Assembly (NCBI GenBank): GCA_033032175.1
Contig: CM065311.1
Coordinates: 2,659,190 to 2,723,189 of the forward strand
DNA length: 64,000 nucleotides
DNA from: Saturnia japonica
Taxonomy: Eukaryota > Arthropoda > Insecta > Lepidoptera > Saturniidae
Direction: 5' to 3'
The notes below the pieces were generated by a model that was given only the letters and a program-made list of their open reading frames with translations, was not told where the DNA came from and did not search any database. Each line of letters begins with the position of its first letter. Within the stretch, counting starts at the first letter, position 1. Positions 46,686-58,232 of the stretch are shown here, one piece after another. A program made the position numbers and the translations under genes.

Positions 46686-48341
46686 AATTGGCGGTTTAAA
46701 TAATACCATATTACTTATAAACTTTTCTTATTGAATTGTCATGTTACCTTTTTATGCTTTTTACCAGGGAATACAATATAATAGGAATTAATATTTCATA
46801 TTTACATATAAGGCCCAGTAAGCACAGTGAGGGTAAAAAAAGCATTCTGATAGAACAAATGGACAGTCTTGTATGTGTTCAAACAAAGGTACCATTATAA
46901 GATAAGGTTTTCTTTTACCTTTTTTTAATACACACTTTTAAATGAAGGCCCTGTGCCAAGGGTGTCTAAAGGGATCAAAATATATGTGATGAATTCATAT
47001 ATTTCATAAGAGCTGGCATTAAATAATAACAGAGTCAAAATATGTAGTATAGGGGTTCAACAATTTCCTTTACAATATCATGAATTTTATTAGTCCTCAA
47101 TAGATTTTGAAACTATTCTTTTTGTATAATTTCAATGTTTAATTGTGGTTCCTCATACTAAAAAAACATCTTAACAATTTGGTTGCTTGTAACAGCAAAA
47201 AACATTCAAAGTCATGTATATAAGTGGATCCGCCAATAGTTACCATATAAAAGCAGAACTCAAAATAATCACAAAATCCCTCTACTTGCACAAATCGGAT
47301 CAATAAAAAAAAATTTTTGGCTGGGAAGCAGCCACCTAATATTTTAATAATTCTGTAAAACAAAAAAACGAGTGTCTTAATTCAGTAAAATAATGTACCT
47401 CATTTAGAAAAACAGTTGTAAATAATCTTATTCAAAAGAAAATAATTGTGAACATTGTGAAAATGTAAGAAAATATATGTGACATGTGTGAGATTACAAG
47501 TTGTAGCTTGGCAAGTTTATAAGTAAATTGGTAATATATTTTAATAGTTTAAGCACCAAGTTAGGAAAGTATTATATTATGGTGAATAATTATTATATTG
47601 TTATTTATTTTTATATGTAAGACTTTAGTTAGTAGATAAATAAAAAAAAAATCATGTATTACTAAAATTTGACCAGACTCAATATTGTACAAAACTAATT
47701 TCAATTTATATCATAAAACTTAAATGAGTTACCAGTAACATTTTATATTTTTATACTGCTCATATTATTTTGTCATTTACTATTTATCCATGACAAATCT
47801 TATGTGCTCAAAATTTGTTAAAAGTACATACTCTTAGTTACAACTGTTTTAATGAATTGATATTTAAATTTTATTAATTAGTTATAAGTGTTCCTGCTTT
47901 ACATGTAAACAGAAGAATCAAATGTTTCTTATTGTACTTATTTCAAAACAAATTTAAGATAATATATGTGCACTGTGTCATTTTAAGCTAAATTTAGCTA
48001 CATGCAATGTTTGCATGTAAAGTGATGAGCACATATTATTATATTATGAAAATGTACCCTATCTTGTTATGAGTTGGTTAGTTACATAATTGTAAATTAA
48101 AATTGTAATTAAATTTTTATACTATGTTTGTCATGAGATTTATTGTTCTTTTCAAATAAAGGATTAATGCACTGTGCCAAACAATATTATTTTTTTTTAA
48201 ACCATTTATCACTATTATTCACAAAATATAGACAATTGTATAAACAGTGTGCCACCTCTGATGACATGATAAAGCTTGAGTATTTTAGAAATGTAAAGTG
48301 TGAGAAAAAAAAATATTAGATCGGATTACAATACAGTCTGT
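46686..48341 (+). other. 3' UTR of TAX1BP3 and AT-rich flank
   Basis: Long AT-rich tract with possible polyadenylation signals AATAAA at 47638-47643 and 48155-48160. No other coding signal. Confidence 0.45.
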
Positions 48342-49030
48342 GGGAGCCTCAGGGGTGAACGAATGACACCACTTCCAAATTGATACTCGTTTTATTACAA
48401 CAATTAAACCTATATTTATGTGCGATCAACAAATGCGCAGCTGTATGTGGATCCCACAAGTCAAATGATTACATCAAAAGTTATCCCCAACTGGAAGGCT
48501 GACTTCACCATACAACTGTAATATCATTGTTTACTGTTAGTGTCTGGAGTACATGTTCATTAGCCGCATCGTAGGATGCCGCGATCGCTGTGATTGGCGA
48601 ATTGTATGCGCGGGGGCAATCGTTCTACGCATGCGCTGCGCCGCTCCGCCCCCTAGCTTCGTCTGACGGCTCTGCTGGCACAGACTACTTCGTGCTTTGG
48701 CCGTGAACTCGCGTTTGTTTGTTTTGTACGCGCTAAGTCATTGCGGACGTTCGGTTGGCGCTGAGTTATATATAATTTACGGTGGTATTAAGGTTTTGCA
48801 TTGTATAACTTTGAGTTGGTGTACCAGGAGATTTTGATGAACAGATCGCTTGCGTGATAGTGTCCTGCGAGATTTGAGGCTGTTCATTCTACACAACATA
48901 CTTCACAAACCGCAGTCAAGGTCGACGGGGCAAGGTCAAGATCACCGCCCGCTCCTCTCTTTTGTTTGTTATTAGAATAATTACTGTGTATCGCAGCAAT
49001 AGCTTTTGATTGAATTAAGGGCCCGGCCCA
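48342..49030. other. GC-richer block, possibly a solo LTR or promoter island
   Basis: From TGTGGGAGCCTCAGGGGTG onward the composition rises, with a CpG-rich core at 48560-48680 (GCGCGGGGGCAATCG, CGCATGCGCTGCGCCGC). On the minus strand the left boundary ends ...GGCTCCCACA, as an LTR would, but I could not fix the other boundary or a target duplication. No gene body adjoins it. Confidence 0.35.
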
Positions 49031-49733
49031 TATTACGCGAACCTTCTCGAACAGTTAGTATTATAGAATACAACTTTTGGTTACTTATAAATTAACTGTT
49101 ATCTTCATACATTTCAATGAAATAAATAAATATAATGGCTTATAATATTATGTATGTCACACATACATCCATACAATTAATAAAATTGAAGTGTCCGTTT
49201 GTAATGTCAAACTGACAGTTTTTTAATAAATGCATGTGAAAGTATATACGACACCTATAACAAAAAGCCCATTTTTAAAATTTTTGTCTATCTCTGTCTG
49301 TTTGTTCCAGGTAATCTCCGAAACGGTTGGACCGATTTTGACGGTACTTTCACTGATAGATAACTGATGATATAGGGAGTAACTTAGGCTACTTTTATTT
49401 TAGAAAAAAGAACTAGGATTCCGCACAAATAAAAAAAACTGGTCATGGTGAATGAATGTGGGTGCTTAAATGGCTTATGCTGAGTAAACGATAAGAGATA
49501 AATATCAAATTAATGTAGTACATAATCATAGGCATTAAAAAGACCTACAAAAAGTCAGGGAGAGTATACATCTCTCTTCTAAGGAACACCTACAAAAAGC
49601 ATTTTTATATTTAATATAGCTGGAACAGGGAGAGCAAAATTTGCGTGAACTAAAAACCACATGCTGAACAGAAGAATTATAACATTTATTATTTCTATAT
49701 GACACTAAATGAACATAATAGATATTATTCAAA
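49031..49733. other. Spacer with a Helitron-like patch at 49265-49420
   Basis: The phrase GTCTGTTTGTTCCAGGTAAT followed by CGAAACGGTTGGACCGATTTTGACGG is of the type found in moth non-autonomous repeats. No ends found. The polyadenylation signal for the NDUFA5 transcript lies at 49685-49690 (TTTATT on the plus strand). Confidence 0.4.
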
Positions 49734-51120
49734 TTAAGCTTTAGTCGGAGGCCAGTCCCATTGACCTTTAGGTGGTTTAGACATGAGTGGTTCCCATGGT
49801 TTCCAATTCAACATTTTTCTGGCTAAATTCAATTCATTCTCAGCTTGTATGATAAGTTCCTCAGCTTGACCACAATTGATTCTTTGTTCAATCTCATATG
49901 CATCTTTAGTCTGAAAACACAAAATTGCCTTTAGAATAGCTACCATTGAATTTGATACTTGTGAAGGGGTGAAAAAGTGTGGAAAGAAATAGTATAAGAG
50001 AATTTTATTTTGAGGTTATTTCTGTCATACATATATGTATATAAATTTCCAAATGGCAATTATTATTATTATTATTTTTTAGCGTGGAGAAACCCGTCAT
50101 GGGTACACACCCGCCTGGGGGGATGAGTGGTTATGTGAGGCTCTTACTCACTAAAGTTCCACAGTGTACCATCCACAGCCTCGATGGGGCGACGCGGGAC
50201 CTGCAGGTAAGTATACTACCGTGTCACCCCTGCGGCCGGCCCGGCAATTCCGGGCCCCAGCCTAAATAGGAGACAACTCAGTACACCCTAGCTGTCTCCT
50301 CCGTCCGCGGAACCTATGAAGATTATGTTTGCAGGAGGCCATTGCTGTCCATATCTTCCACAGCACCGCACTCATGACACATGGTAGTGAGCTCCCTCAC
50401 AGGTAATCCTAACCTAACCAGTTTTATCACCATAACGGAAAAATTAAAATATCTCTTTCAAAATGTTAAACTAGGAGTATTTGACGTAAACAACACAATA
50501 ATTATCCTTCAATAACTATCAAATAATTTGATAGAAAAAATTACTATTTTTGAAATTCTTTATGTGTCTTTCAAAAGTAAACTTTATAAATACTACTTAG
50601 AACTTACATTTGTATTGCTAGATTTACAAAAAAATGATTAAAAAAATATATACAATAAATATTTCCACAGTGTGAAATTTTATATTTAGATCTAAAATTT
50701 TAGAGTTTGAACTCTACAGTAGTGATTCTAAAATTGAGCCACTTGCTCTACGTAAACATAAACATGTAGGTACATTATAGAAAGTATGAATGTTTTTGTA
50801 ATAATATTTCTCATTCCGAAAGTAAATAATTCTATCACCTGCGTCAAAACAGCAGCTCTGTCGCGAACAATTTGTTCCGTGTATTTTCTGTATACAGCAG
50901 TTTCAGGCATCTTTTGAAGGGTCCTCAATATTTTACCGTAAAGAGCGCCTAAAGTATGATGGGGATTAGCAGCTACGACCAATCCCGTAAGACCTGTTGT
51001 CTGCAACATTTAGAGAATGAGTAGGTACAAGGAGGCTATTCATGGGAAATAATTATTAGCTATTGTCTTTCACCAATATCAACATTAACGTTACCTGCAT
51101 ACCTTTTTTAGCATACCCAT
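49734..51120 (-). CDS. NDUFA5: NADH dehydrogenase [ubiquinone] 1 alpha subcomplex subunit 5, 3 exons
   Basis: Exons 51103-51120, 50839-51000 and 49734-49910 on the minus strand join at GT-AG sites in phase 0 and give 118 aa, against about 116 in mammals. NDUFA5 (B13) is an accessory subunit of the peripheral arm of mitochondrial complex I. The 6-codon first exon (MGMLKK) is followed by TTGLTGLVV, the N-terminal motif of the family, then YRKYTEQIV near residue 45, ELNLARKM near 90, and WKPWEPL and QWDWPP near the end. The tiny first exon was found by splice logic and is supported by matching phases. The 0.9-kb second intron carries LINE-tail debris. No damage seen. Confidence 0.92.
50062..50430 (-). 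mobile_element. LINE 3'-end debris in NDUFA5 intron 2
   Basis: On the minus strand a GC-richer stretch ends in a run of AAT repeats (50062-50080), the tail type of I/R1-like LINEs. It contains GTGTACCCATGACGGG and CGGGGCCCGGAATTGCCGGG. Too short to place in a family. Confidence 0.4.
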
Positions 51121-51606
51121 TTTTGCACGATTAGATAATCACAGATCCTCAACAACAATTTGTTTTTGACACTTTTGTTTTGACTTTGAATAGGGATGTG
51201 AAAAAAAATTAACTTTTAAAAAAATTGATGAATAATCGATATTTAATTAAAAATTCATTTTTTTTATTTAATAAAATCTATTATTTCAAAATCGATTTTT
51301 TTTTCATTAGCGATTTTTTTAATGAATCTAATGTAATTTTTTTTTGTGACAGTAGGTATACAATCACCCTTCTTACTAACTTGCCAACTAGTCCTCTTTA
51401 TTGAAAACCATTACTGCCATTTTCAAGTGAATATAGTGGTAAACAAGATGGTGGCTCCTTTGTTAAAACTTTCTAGGGAGTTTTTATGGCACATCTAAAT
51501 ATATGCTTCCAGTTTATATTTATAATCCATTTCACATGCACAAGCTTTAGCACATAAAATGCTACCAGTATTATATAATACAGGGTCTAAAACATAAGTT
51601 AATAGA
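51121..51606. other. Upstream flank of NDUFA5
   Basis: AT-rich with long T runs; likely holds the NDUFA5 promoter but no motif can be named. Confidence 0.35.
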
Positions 51607-51800
51607 TCTATACTACTACTATTAAGCTGCAAAGTTTCTTTGTTTGTTTGGTTGAACGCTCTAATCTCAGGAACTACTTCGAATGGAAAAAATATTTTTT
51701 GTTGGATATCCCATTGATCGAAGAAGGCCTATAGGCTATATAACATCACGCTACGACCAATAGAAGCGAAGAACCAATGAAAAATATTGCAAAAACGGGG
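51607..51800 (+). mobile_element. Helitron-like 5' end
   Basis: A|TCTATACTACTACTATTAAG, then GTTTCTTTGTTTGTTTGG, GCTCTAATCTCAGGAACTAC, GGCTATATAACATCACGCTA and GACCAATAGAAGCG: a sequence order I associate with abundant moth Helitrons. The 3' end was not found before the next recognised element. Confidence 0.6.
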
Positions 51801-52479
51801 AAGGATTATTTCCTTTGAGAGCTTCCATTGCGTGCAGTGCATAAATGCTTAAAGTTACTCAACAACGATGTGTGACGGAATTGTTTCTCTTAAAAAGTTT
51901 AAAAAAAGTCCGTGATTGCATTTGGCTATCTTTTAAAGTTGACTCAATGTAACCTTTTTTATGGTAATAAAATTTGTTCTAAAATAATGTATTATTTGCG
52001 AAAGTGTTTCCATAAACATGGTATTAATCTTATTGAAATAAAATATTCATCACAAGTATTTAATTTTAAACAAAATTGTCCTTCACATCAATTGATTTCA
52101 ATATATATCTTAGGAGATATCACAGTTTTAAAATAAATCCGCAGCAAAGTAAAAAAAGTTTCAGCTCCTTTAGAATTGTATTAAAGGTGCCTACGACCCA
52201 ATCTTTCTAACCCCCTCTCTCTCGCTTTCTCGTGTGACGCAGACGAAGATGCGTGAGTCAGTTAAAAATAAAAACCAAATACCAAAACGTCATTTTAAGA
52301 TCCCACCAAAAACTTCAATCGTCCTTTTAAGCCACCCATAAATATCGTTATTTATATAATTAAATAATGAGTTGCTTTTTAATTTAATATTGTATTTTTG
52401 TGTTCAAAAGGATTGTAATACAAGTAATGGAACGCACCACCCGCGTCTTTGGAACTATTTACGCAGTGTATAATAATTT
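51801..52479. other. AT-rich spacer
   Basis: No gene. A short CT-rich patch (CCCCCTCTCTCTCGCTTTCTC) lies at 52212-52232. Confidence 0.35.
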
Positions 52480-52690
52480 TTAGCTGTGCCCCACGGTTTC
52501 ACCCTTGTTAATTTTATATGACAAACACCACAACGCCAGTGCACCCGTGTAGCCTATCATAATTTTATTGTTCTTCCCACAAATACAAATTATTTCAATT
52601 TTTCATTATCTCCTAAACTATGTGTCCAAATAACATGCAAAGAGCAAAATTTAACTTCATAAAATTGTCTTTTAGATAAAGTAGCTCTTG
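52480..52690 (-). mobile_element. Helitron 3' end, reverse copy
   Basis: On the minus strand it ends GTGGGGCACAGCTAA (CTRR) and matches about 210 bases of the 3' part of the Helitron at 20265-20910, including ATAGTTTAGGAGATAAT and GGTGCACTGGCGTTG. The 5' limit is not clear. Confidence 0.6.
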
Positions 52691-53178
52691 TTCGCAAGGA
52701 TTAATATACCATGTGTAAAATAATGATCTTAAATTACTTTTTAATGTTAAGCCATAGTTTGTTAAATAATAGCTTATTGTGGGTTATGCATAAGATATAG
52801 GCATATGCTATTGCACACTATTTTAAAGATGTACTAAGGCATAATATTTTTGTACAACATGTATTTTACGTACAACTAAAAATTAAAGTACATATGTACT
52901 ATGCTGTCAAAAAAGTACCGGCAAAAACAGCACTGTATTGACAGATGCAACTCAAACTCCGTGCCAATAGAGAAAACAGTTGTGCCAATCTAACAACAAC
53001 AAAAAAATAATAAATTGAATTTTGAGCCATAAATAACAAATCATCCATTCCCGATGCTTTTCTAACTGAATGTATTTATACTGTAATAGGGGTTGTTGGT
53101 TTTCCATAGGACTTGAGTGGTAGAGCAGACTATAAATCGAAAATGCATTGACTTGTTTAGATAATTATATTATGATAT
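52691..53178. other. AT-rich spacer
   Basis: No gene. It may include more of the reverse Helitron, but similarity is lost. Confidence 0.35.
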
Positions 53179-53222
53179 CGTCTCTTTGCTTCAATAACGT
53201 GATAAGTCCGACCATTCATTTT

Positions 53223-54123
53223 TGAAGTTATACTTCTTTAGGCGCGTTATGAAAAAATGATGAGAGTGAAATTTTAAGATGCGCGCGCATCTGTGACACA
53301 AAATTAACAGTATGTAGTTGTCTGCTTAACCGCTCATTAAGTCTCGAAAAAAAAGCTACCAACAAAATAGAAATTGAGCCTCGATATTAGTCGCGCATGT
53401 TGGTACGCTCGTCACCTCTGATCGCTGTTTTCATATTTATAATATTTATCAACATGTTTCTAGTTTATACATTCCCAACACGTGTTTTAGATTCATACAA
53501 GTGCGAATTATATATATGCTAATAAATTATATTCAGTAGTGATTTAAATTGAATATTTTGATTGATATTACTTACTATTTGTGAATATTAGTGAAAAAAA
53601 TTGTGCTTATATACTTTTTCAAGTGCTCCAATATAATTGAGGTTAACTATCCGTATGTATTATTTATTGATATAAATTAAAATACTTTTATTTAATATAA
53701 TTAACACTAAATATTATTAAATTATTAATGTTAAATACTTATTATTGGTTATTTAATATTTACAAAATAAAGAAATAAATTTAATAAAACATTTAATAAA
53801 AAGTTTGTGATAAAAATTAAAATTGAACATCAAATTATAATATTAATTTTTAATATTTGCTATTAAATTGAATAAATAATAAATATTTATAAAAATAACT
53901 AAATAAATTTAATGAATTTTTTTTGATAAAAATGAAAAGTGAATATTAAATTAAGAAATCAATAAAAATATTTAAAAAATGACCAACCTTAAATTCAATT
54001 TTTGAATTTATTATTAAATTTATTTTTTAAATATTAAATAATCAATAATAAACATTTAAAATTAAGAATCTTATAATATTTAGTACAAATTATGTCTTAT
54101 ATATTTATTATTCTCTAAATTTG

Positions 54124-54165
<42 letters not shown>

Positions 54166-54426
54166 CGATTACCGGAATATACTATGGAAGTGAACATCAT
54201 TTAATTAAAAATACAATTCGAATAATAAGACAATTTATGTTAGACTTAATGTAAGAAAATAAATATTTATTTAATTTTTCAAATTTAAAATGAACTTTGT
54301 CGATTATCCTTTTCCAATCCTTCTATTATTTTATAGTGATTAATTATTTGCATGCAATTAAAAACTATTTTTTAATGATGCCAAAGAAGTATAACTTCTC
54401 ACGCGCGTACATAAGTACACGCACCC
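53223..54426 (-). mobile_element. AT-rich element with palindromic tips, inside element 2
   Basis: Reverse-orientation copy of 42887-43857. It adds a segment at about 53311-53469 and a (TA)n expansion near 54134-54162 that the other copy lacks. The shared ends run from TTGAAGTTATACTTCTTTAG to AAAGAAGTATAACTTCTCAC and then GTACATAAGTACACGCACCC. Confidence 0.7.
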
Positions 54427-54519
54427 ATTTTTTTATTATTATTTGATATTAGAAACCGCCGTGACCAATTTTATTTTTTCCAAAAACGTGGTATCTTTTT
54501 TGAGTGTAATAGCGAATCT

Positions 54520-57147
54520 ATGAGTGAAAGAGACAGCGCAACTGTGTTAGATCGCGATATCACGTTGTCTCCTTCTGCGTGGAGATGTTGTTTCAACTTA
54601 GCTATCTTATACTTATTTTTCCAGAAGGAATCACGATCTAAAAGACTTGTTAATCTTGCATTGACAACAGAAAATTCGAATAATCCTGTTGCAGGGACAA
54701 GTGCAGGTAACTATTTTATATTTAACCATTATAAAGCTACTTATTAGGGAAACTCAAGTTATATATCTATCTGCTTTTCGAGTGGTAAGTACTTGTACTA
54801 TTATTTATTCCGTGCGCGTGGTAATGTAGGTACAAAGTTTGTGTCACATTTTTTTTGTTGTACTAAAATAAAATATGTATTTAATTTATGAAAACGTTTT
54901 TTTTTAGATAAGGGTGCAACATTAAGCTCAGGGGATGCTAGGTCAAACATACAGGGAGCAACATTAAATGTTGCAAATGAAGCAGCAAAAAAAGAGCTGA
55001 CTTATCAATATCCAATCGTCATCGTTGTGATTTGACCACCTGCAGCAGTAGTTCTTCGAGTGACTCATCAACAAGCAGCTCATCAAATACATCTTTTAAT
55101 AAAGGTAAGTTTCACTTGTGTTTTCAATTATTTTAGTAATTTACCTAATCTTATTTATATTCCAACTTTAATACGTTTTGTATACAGATAGCGACGATTC
55201 AGTTAAAGACCTAAACTATGAAGTTGTGCAGCCTCAACGTCTTAATCAAAATTCTTCCGGTTCTGATGGAGAAGTTGCTAATGTTAACACAAGAAACCAA
55301 GATGGTGTTTTACAAGAAATTGTTATTCGTACACCCGCAGAAGACCACGAAATTATGCTTAACTGCCTTGTACATGAAGTCGATACACTCCCGATATTAA
55401 ATGAATCAGGTGTTGAAAATGTTAACCCCATTGAACAAAACGCACAAAATCGAGATTATCGTCCGAACAAAAAAGGAAAAAAAAAGACGAAGACAAGAAG
55501 GAAGCTGGAAGGAAAATATAGCGAAGAGACTGAGAAATAGTGGTAAGCCTTATCAATCGGTAAAACAAAAAAAAGTATTCCAGAACGTCAATTGAGACCG
55601 CCTTGGAGAGAAAATTGCACATTCAAATGTCGTTCAAATATCACAGATGACCAACGTCAACAACTTTTAAAAGAATTCTGGAACTTGGGCGACATTGAAA
55701 AACAGTGGTCGTTTATAGCAAATAGTATCGAAGCAATCATTCCAAAATATCGATACGTGATGATAGATTCAGATAGAAATGTTGCATCAACTCGCGATAA
55801 TAATAATGCTTTCTTTTTTACCGTTTCTGGAATAAAGACAAGAGTGTGTAAAGTATTTTTCAAAAACACTTTAGCAGTTAGTAACTGGCCGATAGAGACT
55901 GCGTTAAGGAAGAGAAATAAAGATTGCAACATTTCTTCTATGAAAGAAATTCGGGGACATCATGCAAATCCATATAAAGTGGATGAAAACATAAAAAATG
56001 GTGTAAAAACATTTATAGACGCAATACCGAAAATTGAATCACATTATATAAGAGCCAACTCAAGAAGACATTATATTGATGGCAGCATAGCCATCACCGA
56101 TCTTCATAGAGACTATGTTGCAGAATATAAATCGAAAAATGTACCTTTCGCCAATTACTTAATGTTTTACCGTATATTTACGCAAGACTACAACATATCA
56201 TTCTTTGTTCCTAAAAAAGATTTATGTGTTGTATGTGAAGTTTACAAAAATAGCACTGATGAAGAGAAAGAACGACTAAAAGAAAGCTACAAAACACATC
56301 AAAATGAAATAGTTCTCTCACGTGCAGAGAAGGAGAATGATAAAAAAAATAGTAAAATTCTCGTTGCTGTGTAAGACCTTCAAGCGGTTTTCCAATGTCC
56401 AAGAGGGACATCTCTGTCTTTTATTATAATTCTAAATTGAATGTACTTAATTTAACTATATACAACATTAAGAATAACTGTGTTGAAAGCTATGTTTGGG
56501 ATGAGTCAAACGCTCACAGAGCTGTAAACGAAATCTGTACTTGAGTTTACAAATACCTCGCCAAAATTTCAGAAACAGTCGAAAATCTAGATGTCATGTT
56601 CTATTCAAATAATTGTGCGGGCCAGCAAAAAAAAAATTATGATCTGCATGTATCTCTATACGCAGTAAGGACAATACCAAATCTTAATTCAGTCACCCAT
56701 AAATATTTGATAAAAGGACATACTCAGAATGAGGGTGATTCCGCTCACTCTCAAATTGAGAGAGAAATTAAGCGGCAATTACGATCTGGACCCATGTATA
56801 CACCTGACGCATTTATTGGTGCTATAAAGGCTGTCCGGAAGAAAAGTGAGCCCTTCCATGTGAATGAAATGTGCTTCGCAGATTTCTATGATTGGAAAAA
56901 CTTAACTAATCAAATAAACTTATCATTGCTAAAAAATGAAAATAATGATTCAGTTAAAGTAACAGGTTCAAAGGTGATTCGAGTTCAAAAAAGCGATCCT
57001 GAAGCTTTATTTTTTAAAGATTCGTATGCTGATAAACCACATAAAAAAGCTACTGTAATTAAAAAGAAAAGGAATATCTCAAATTTGGAATTAAAAAATG
57101 CATACAATCAAAAACCTGGGATATCTGATAAAAAAAAGCAGACCTAA
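54520..57147 (+). pseudogene. Uncharacterised transposase-like protein of element 2
   Basis: Exon 1 is 54520-54706 (MSERDSATVLDR...). Exon 2 runs from about 54908 to 55104 with a frameshift near 55025 and a Ser-rich run. Exon 3 starts at 55190. It encodes a Lys/Arg-rich part, then LRPPWRENCTFKC, QLLKEFWNLGDIEKQWSFI, RVCKVFFKNTLAVS, FIDAIPKIESHY, a CVVCEVYK pair, and, after stops at 56372 (TAA) and near 56540 (TGA), YSNNCAGQQKKN, KGHTQNEGDSAHSQIE and MCFADFYDWKNL. The GHTQNE.D..H..IE block and the preceding NC.GQ block look like conserved acidic/polar catalytic motifs of an RNase H-fold transposase common in insect genomes as an unnamed protein. My best guess is a Sola-like transposase. At least four frameshifts. 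Confidence 0.6.
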
Positions 57148-58178
57148 TGGATTTGGTTCACAAAAATCTTATCCCCAGTTACCATAGGCCATTTTATGAA
57201 TGTTTGTAGCTTTTGAGAATAGCGGGTTTTTTGAATACACGCTGATATAAAAGGTTGATTATTAATACTTACGCCAAAACAATACTAAGACTGTTACATA
57301 ATTTAAGACGTGTGTAGTGATCATCGTGAGAGACTATAATTATAAGTAAAATTGTGATTTTATGTTGGTTAACAAGCTGTACTGAGTTAATACTCCAAGT
57401 GCCATTAGTTATTATTATAATTATTTAATTTATTTTTATTTAAGTATGTTATAATATTCTTGTTTTGTCTAAGATGAGTTAGATATAAATGTTTATTTCT
57501 TGTAATTGTATTTTGTTTGCAAATGCAAACTCCTAATTAAGAGTTTCTTATTCATAGATTTTAAGCGCTATTGAATAGTCAAGATCTACAAAGTTATAAC
57601 TAGGTATATACCTGATTATAAAATTACTCAATTATAAAAGTCTAATTGTGCATAAGGAAATTTATTATTTTATTTCATTTTAAGCTAATACTTTAATTTC
57701 TCCAATAAAATGTTAATCTCATTAGGAAATAAACAAAAAAAATAGTGATTTTTCGTAATGTCAGCCTGATTTTTTAATAGAAATTATAATAAGTGTAGTT
57801 TATATTTGCACTTTTTCCAATAAAGATTGGTTCTGAAATCTAAAAGTTTTTATTTCAAGAATGTTTGTTCAATATAAATCAGTTTCATAAACAAAATAAT
57901 ATCTTCAACATTGTGACATTTTAGTTTGTAAGACTTATCTTACTATATGTTTGCAAGAACAGTGTGACACGTTTTCCCCTATTTTTGAAATAAAGCCAAT
58001 TTCTTGCTAAACTTCTAAATTATCAGAATTTTTATAAGTTTTTACATTGTTTATTTGTTATAATTTACAATAAATCTTAGATTTACAATAAAAAAATATT
58101 AATTTCGATAGAATTATTTTTTGAAAGTTGAAAAACACTCTCCTCTAAAATTGTAATTTTCATGATATTACATTATTG
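57148..58178. other. Non-coding 3' part of element 2
   Basis: AT-rich tract between the coding end and the right terminus. No gene seen. Confidence 0.4.
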
Positions 58179-58232
58179 AAGCAAAGAGGCGATATGTAAA
58201 TGCATTTTTTTTATCATAAAAATAAAATAACT

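Larger units (their letters stand above)
53179..58191 (+). mobile_element. DNA transposon with ATAT target duplication (element 2)
   Basis: Inverted termini start CGTCTCTTTGCTTCAATAAC at 53179 and, on the minus strand, CGCCTCTTTGCTTCAATAAT at 58191. ATAT flanks both ends (53175-53178 and 58192-58195). The protein inside belongs to the same uncharacterised family as element 1. An AT-rich element (53223-54426) lies 44 bp inside the left end. Without it the element is about 3.8 kb. Confidence 0.75.

Noticed and set aside
49535..49732. A small gene just downstream of NDUFA5
   Set aside because: The frame lies in the 3' UTR region and has no recognisable protein features.
54134..54162. A functional regulatory (TA)n element
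   Set aside because: Best explained as a microsatellite expansion inside an AT-rich transposon copy.
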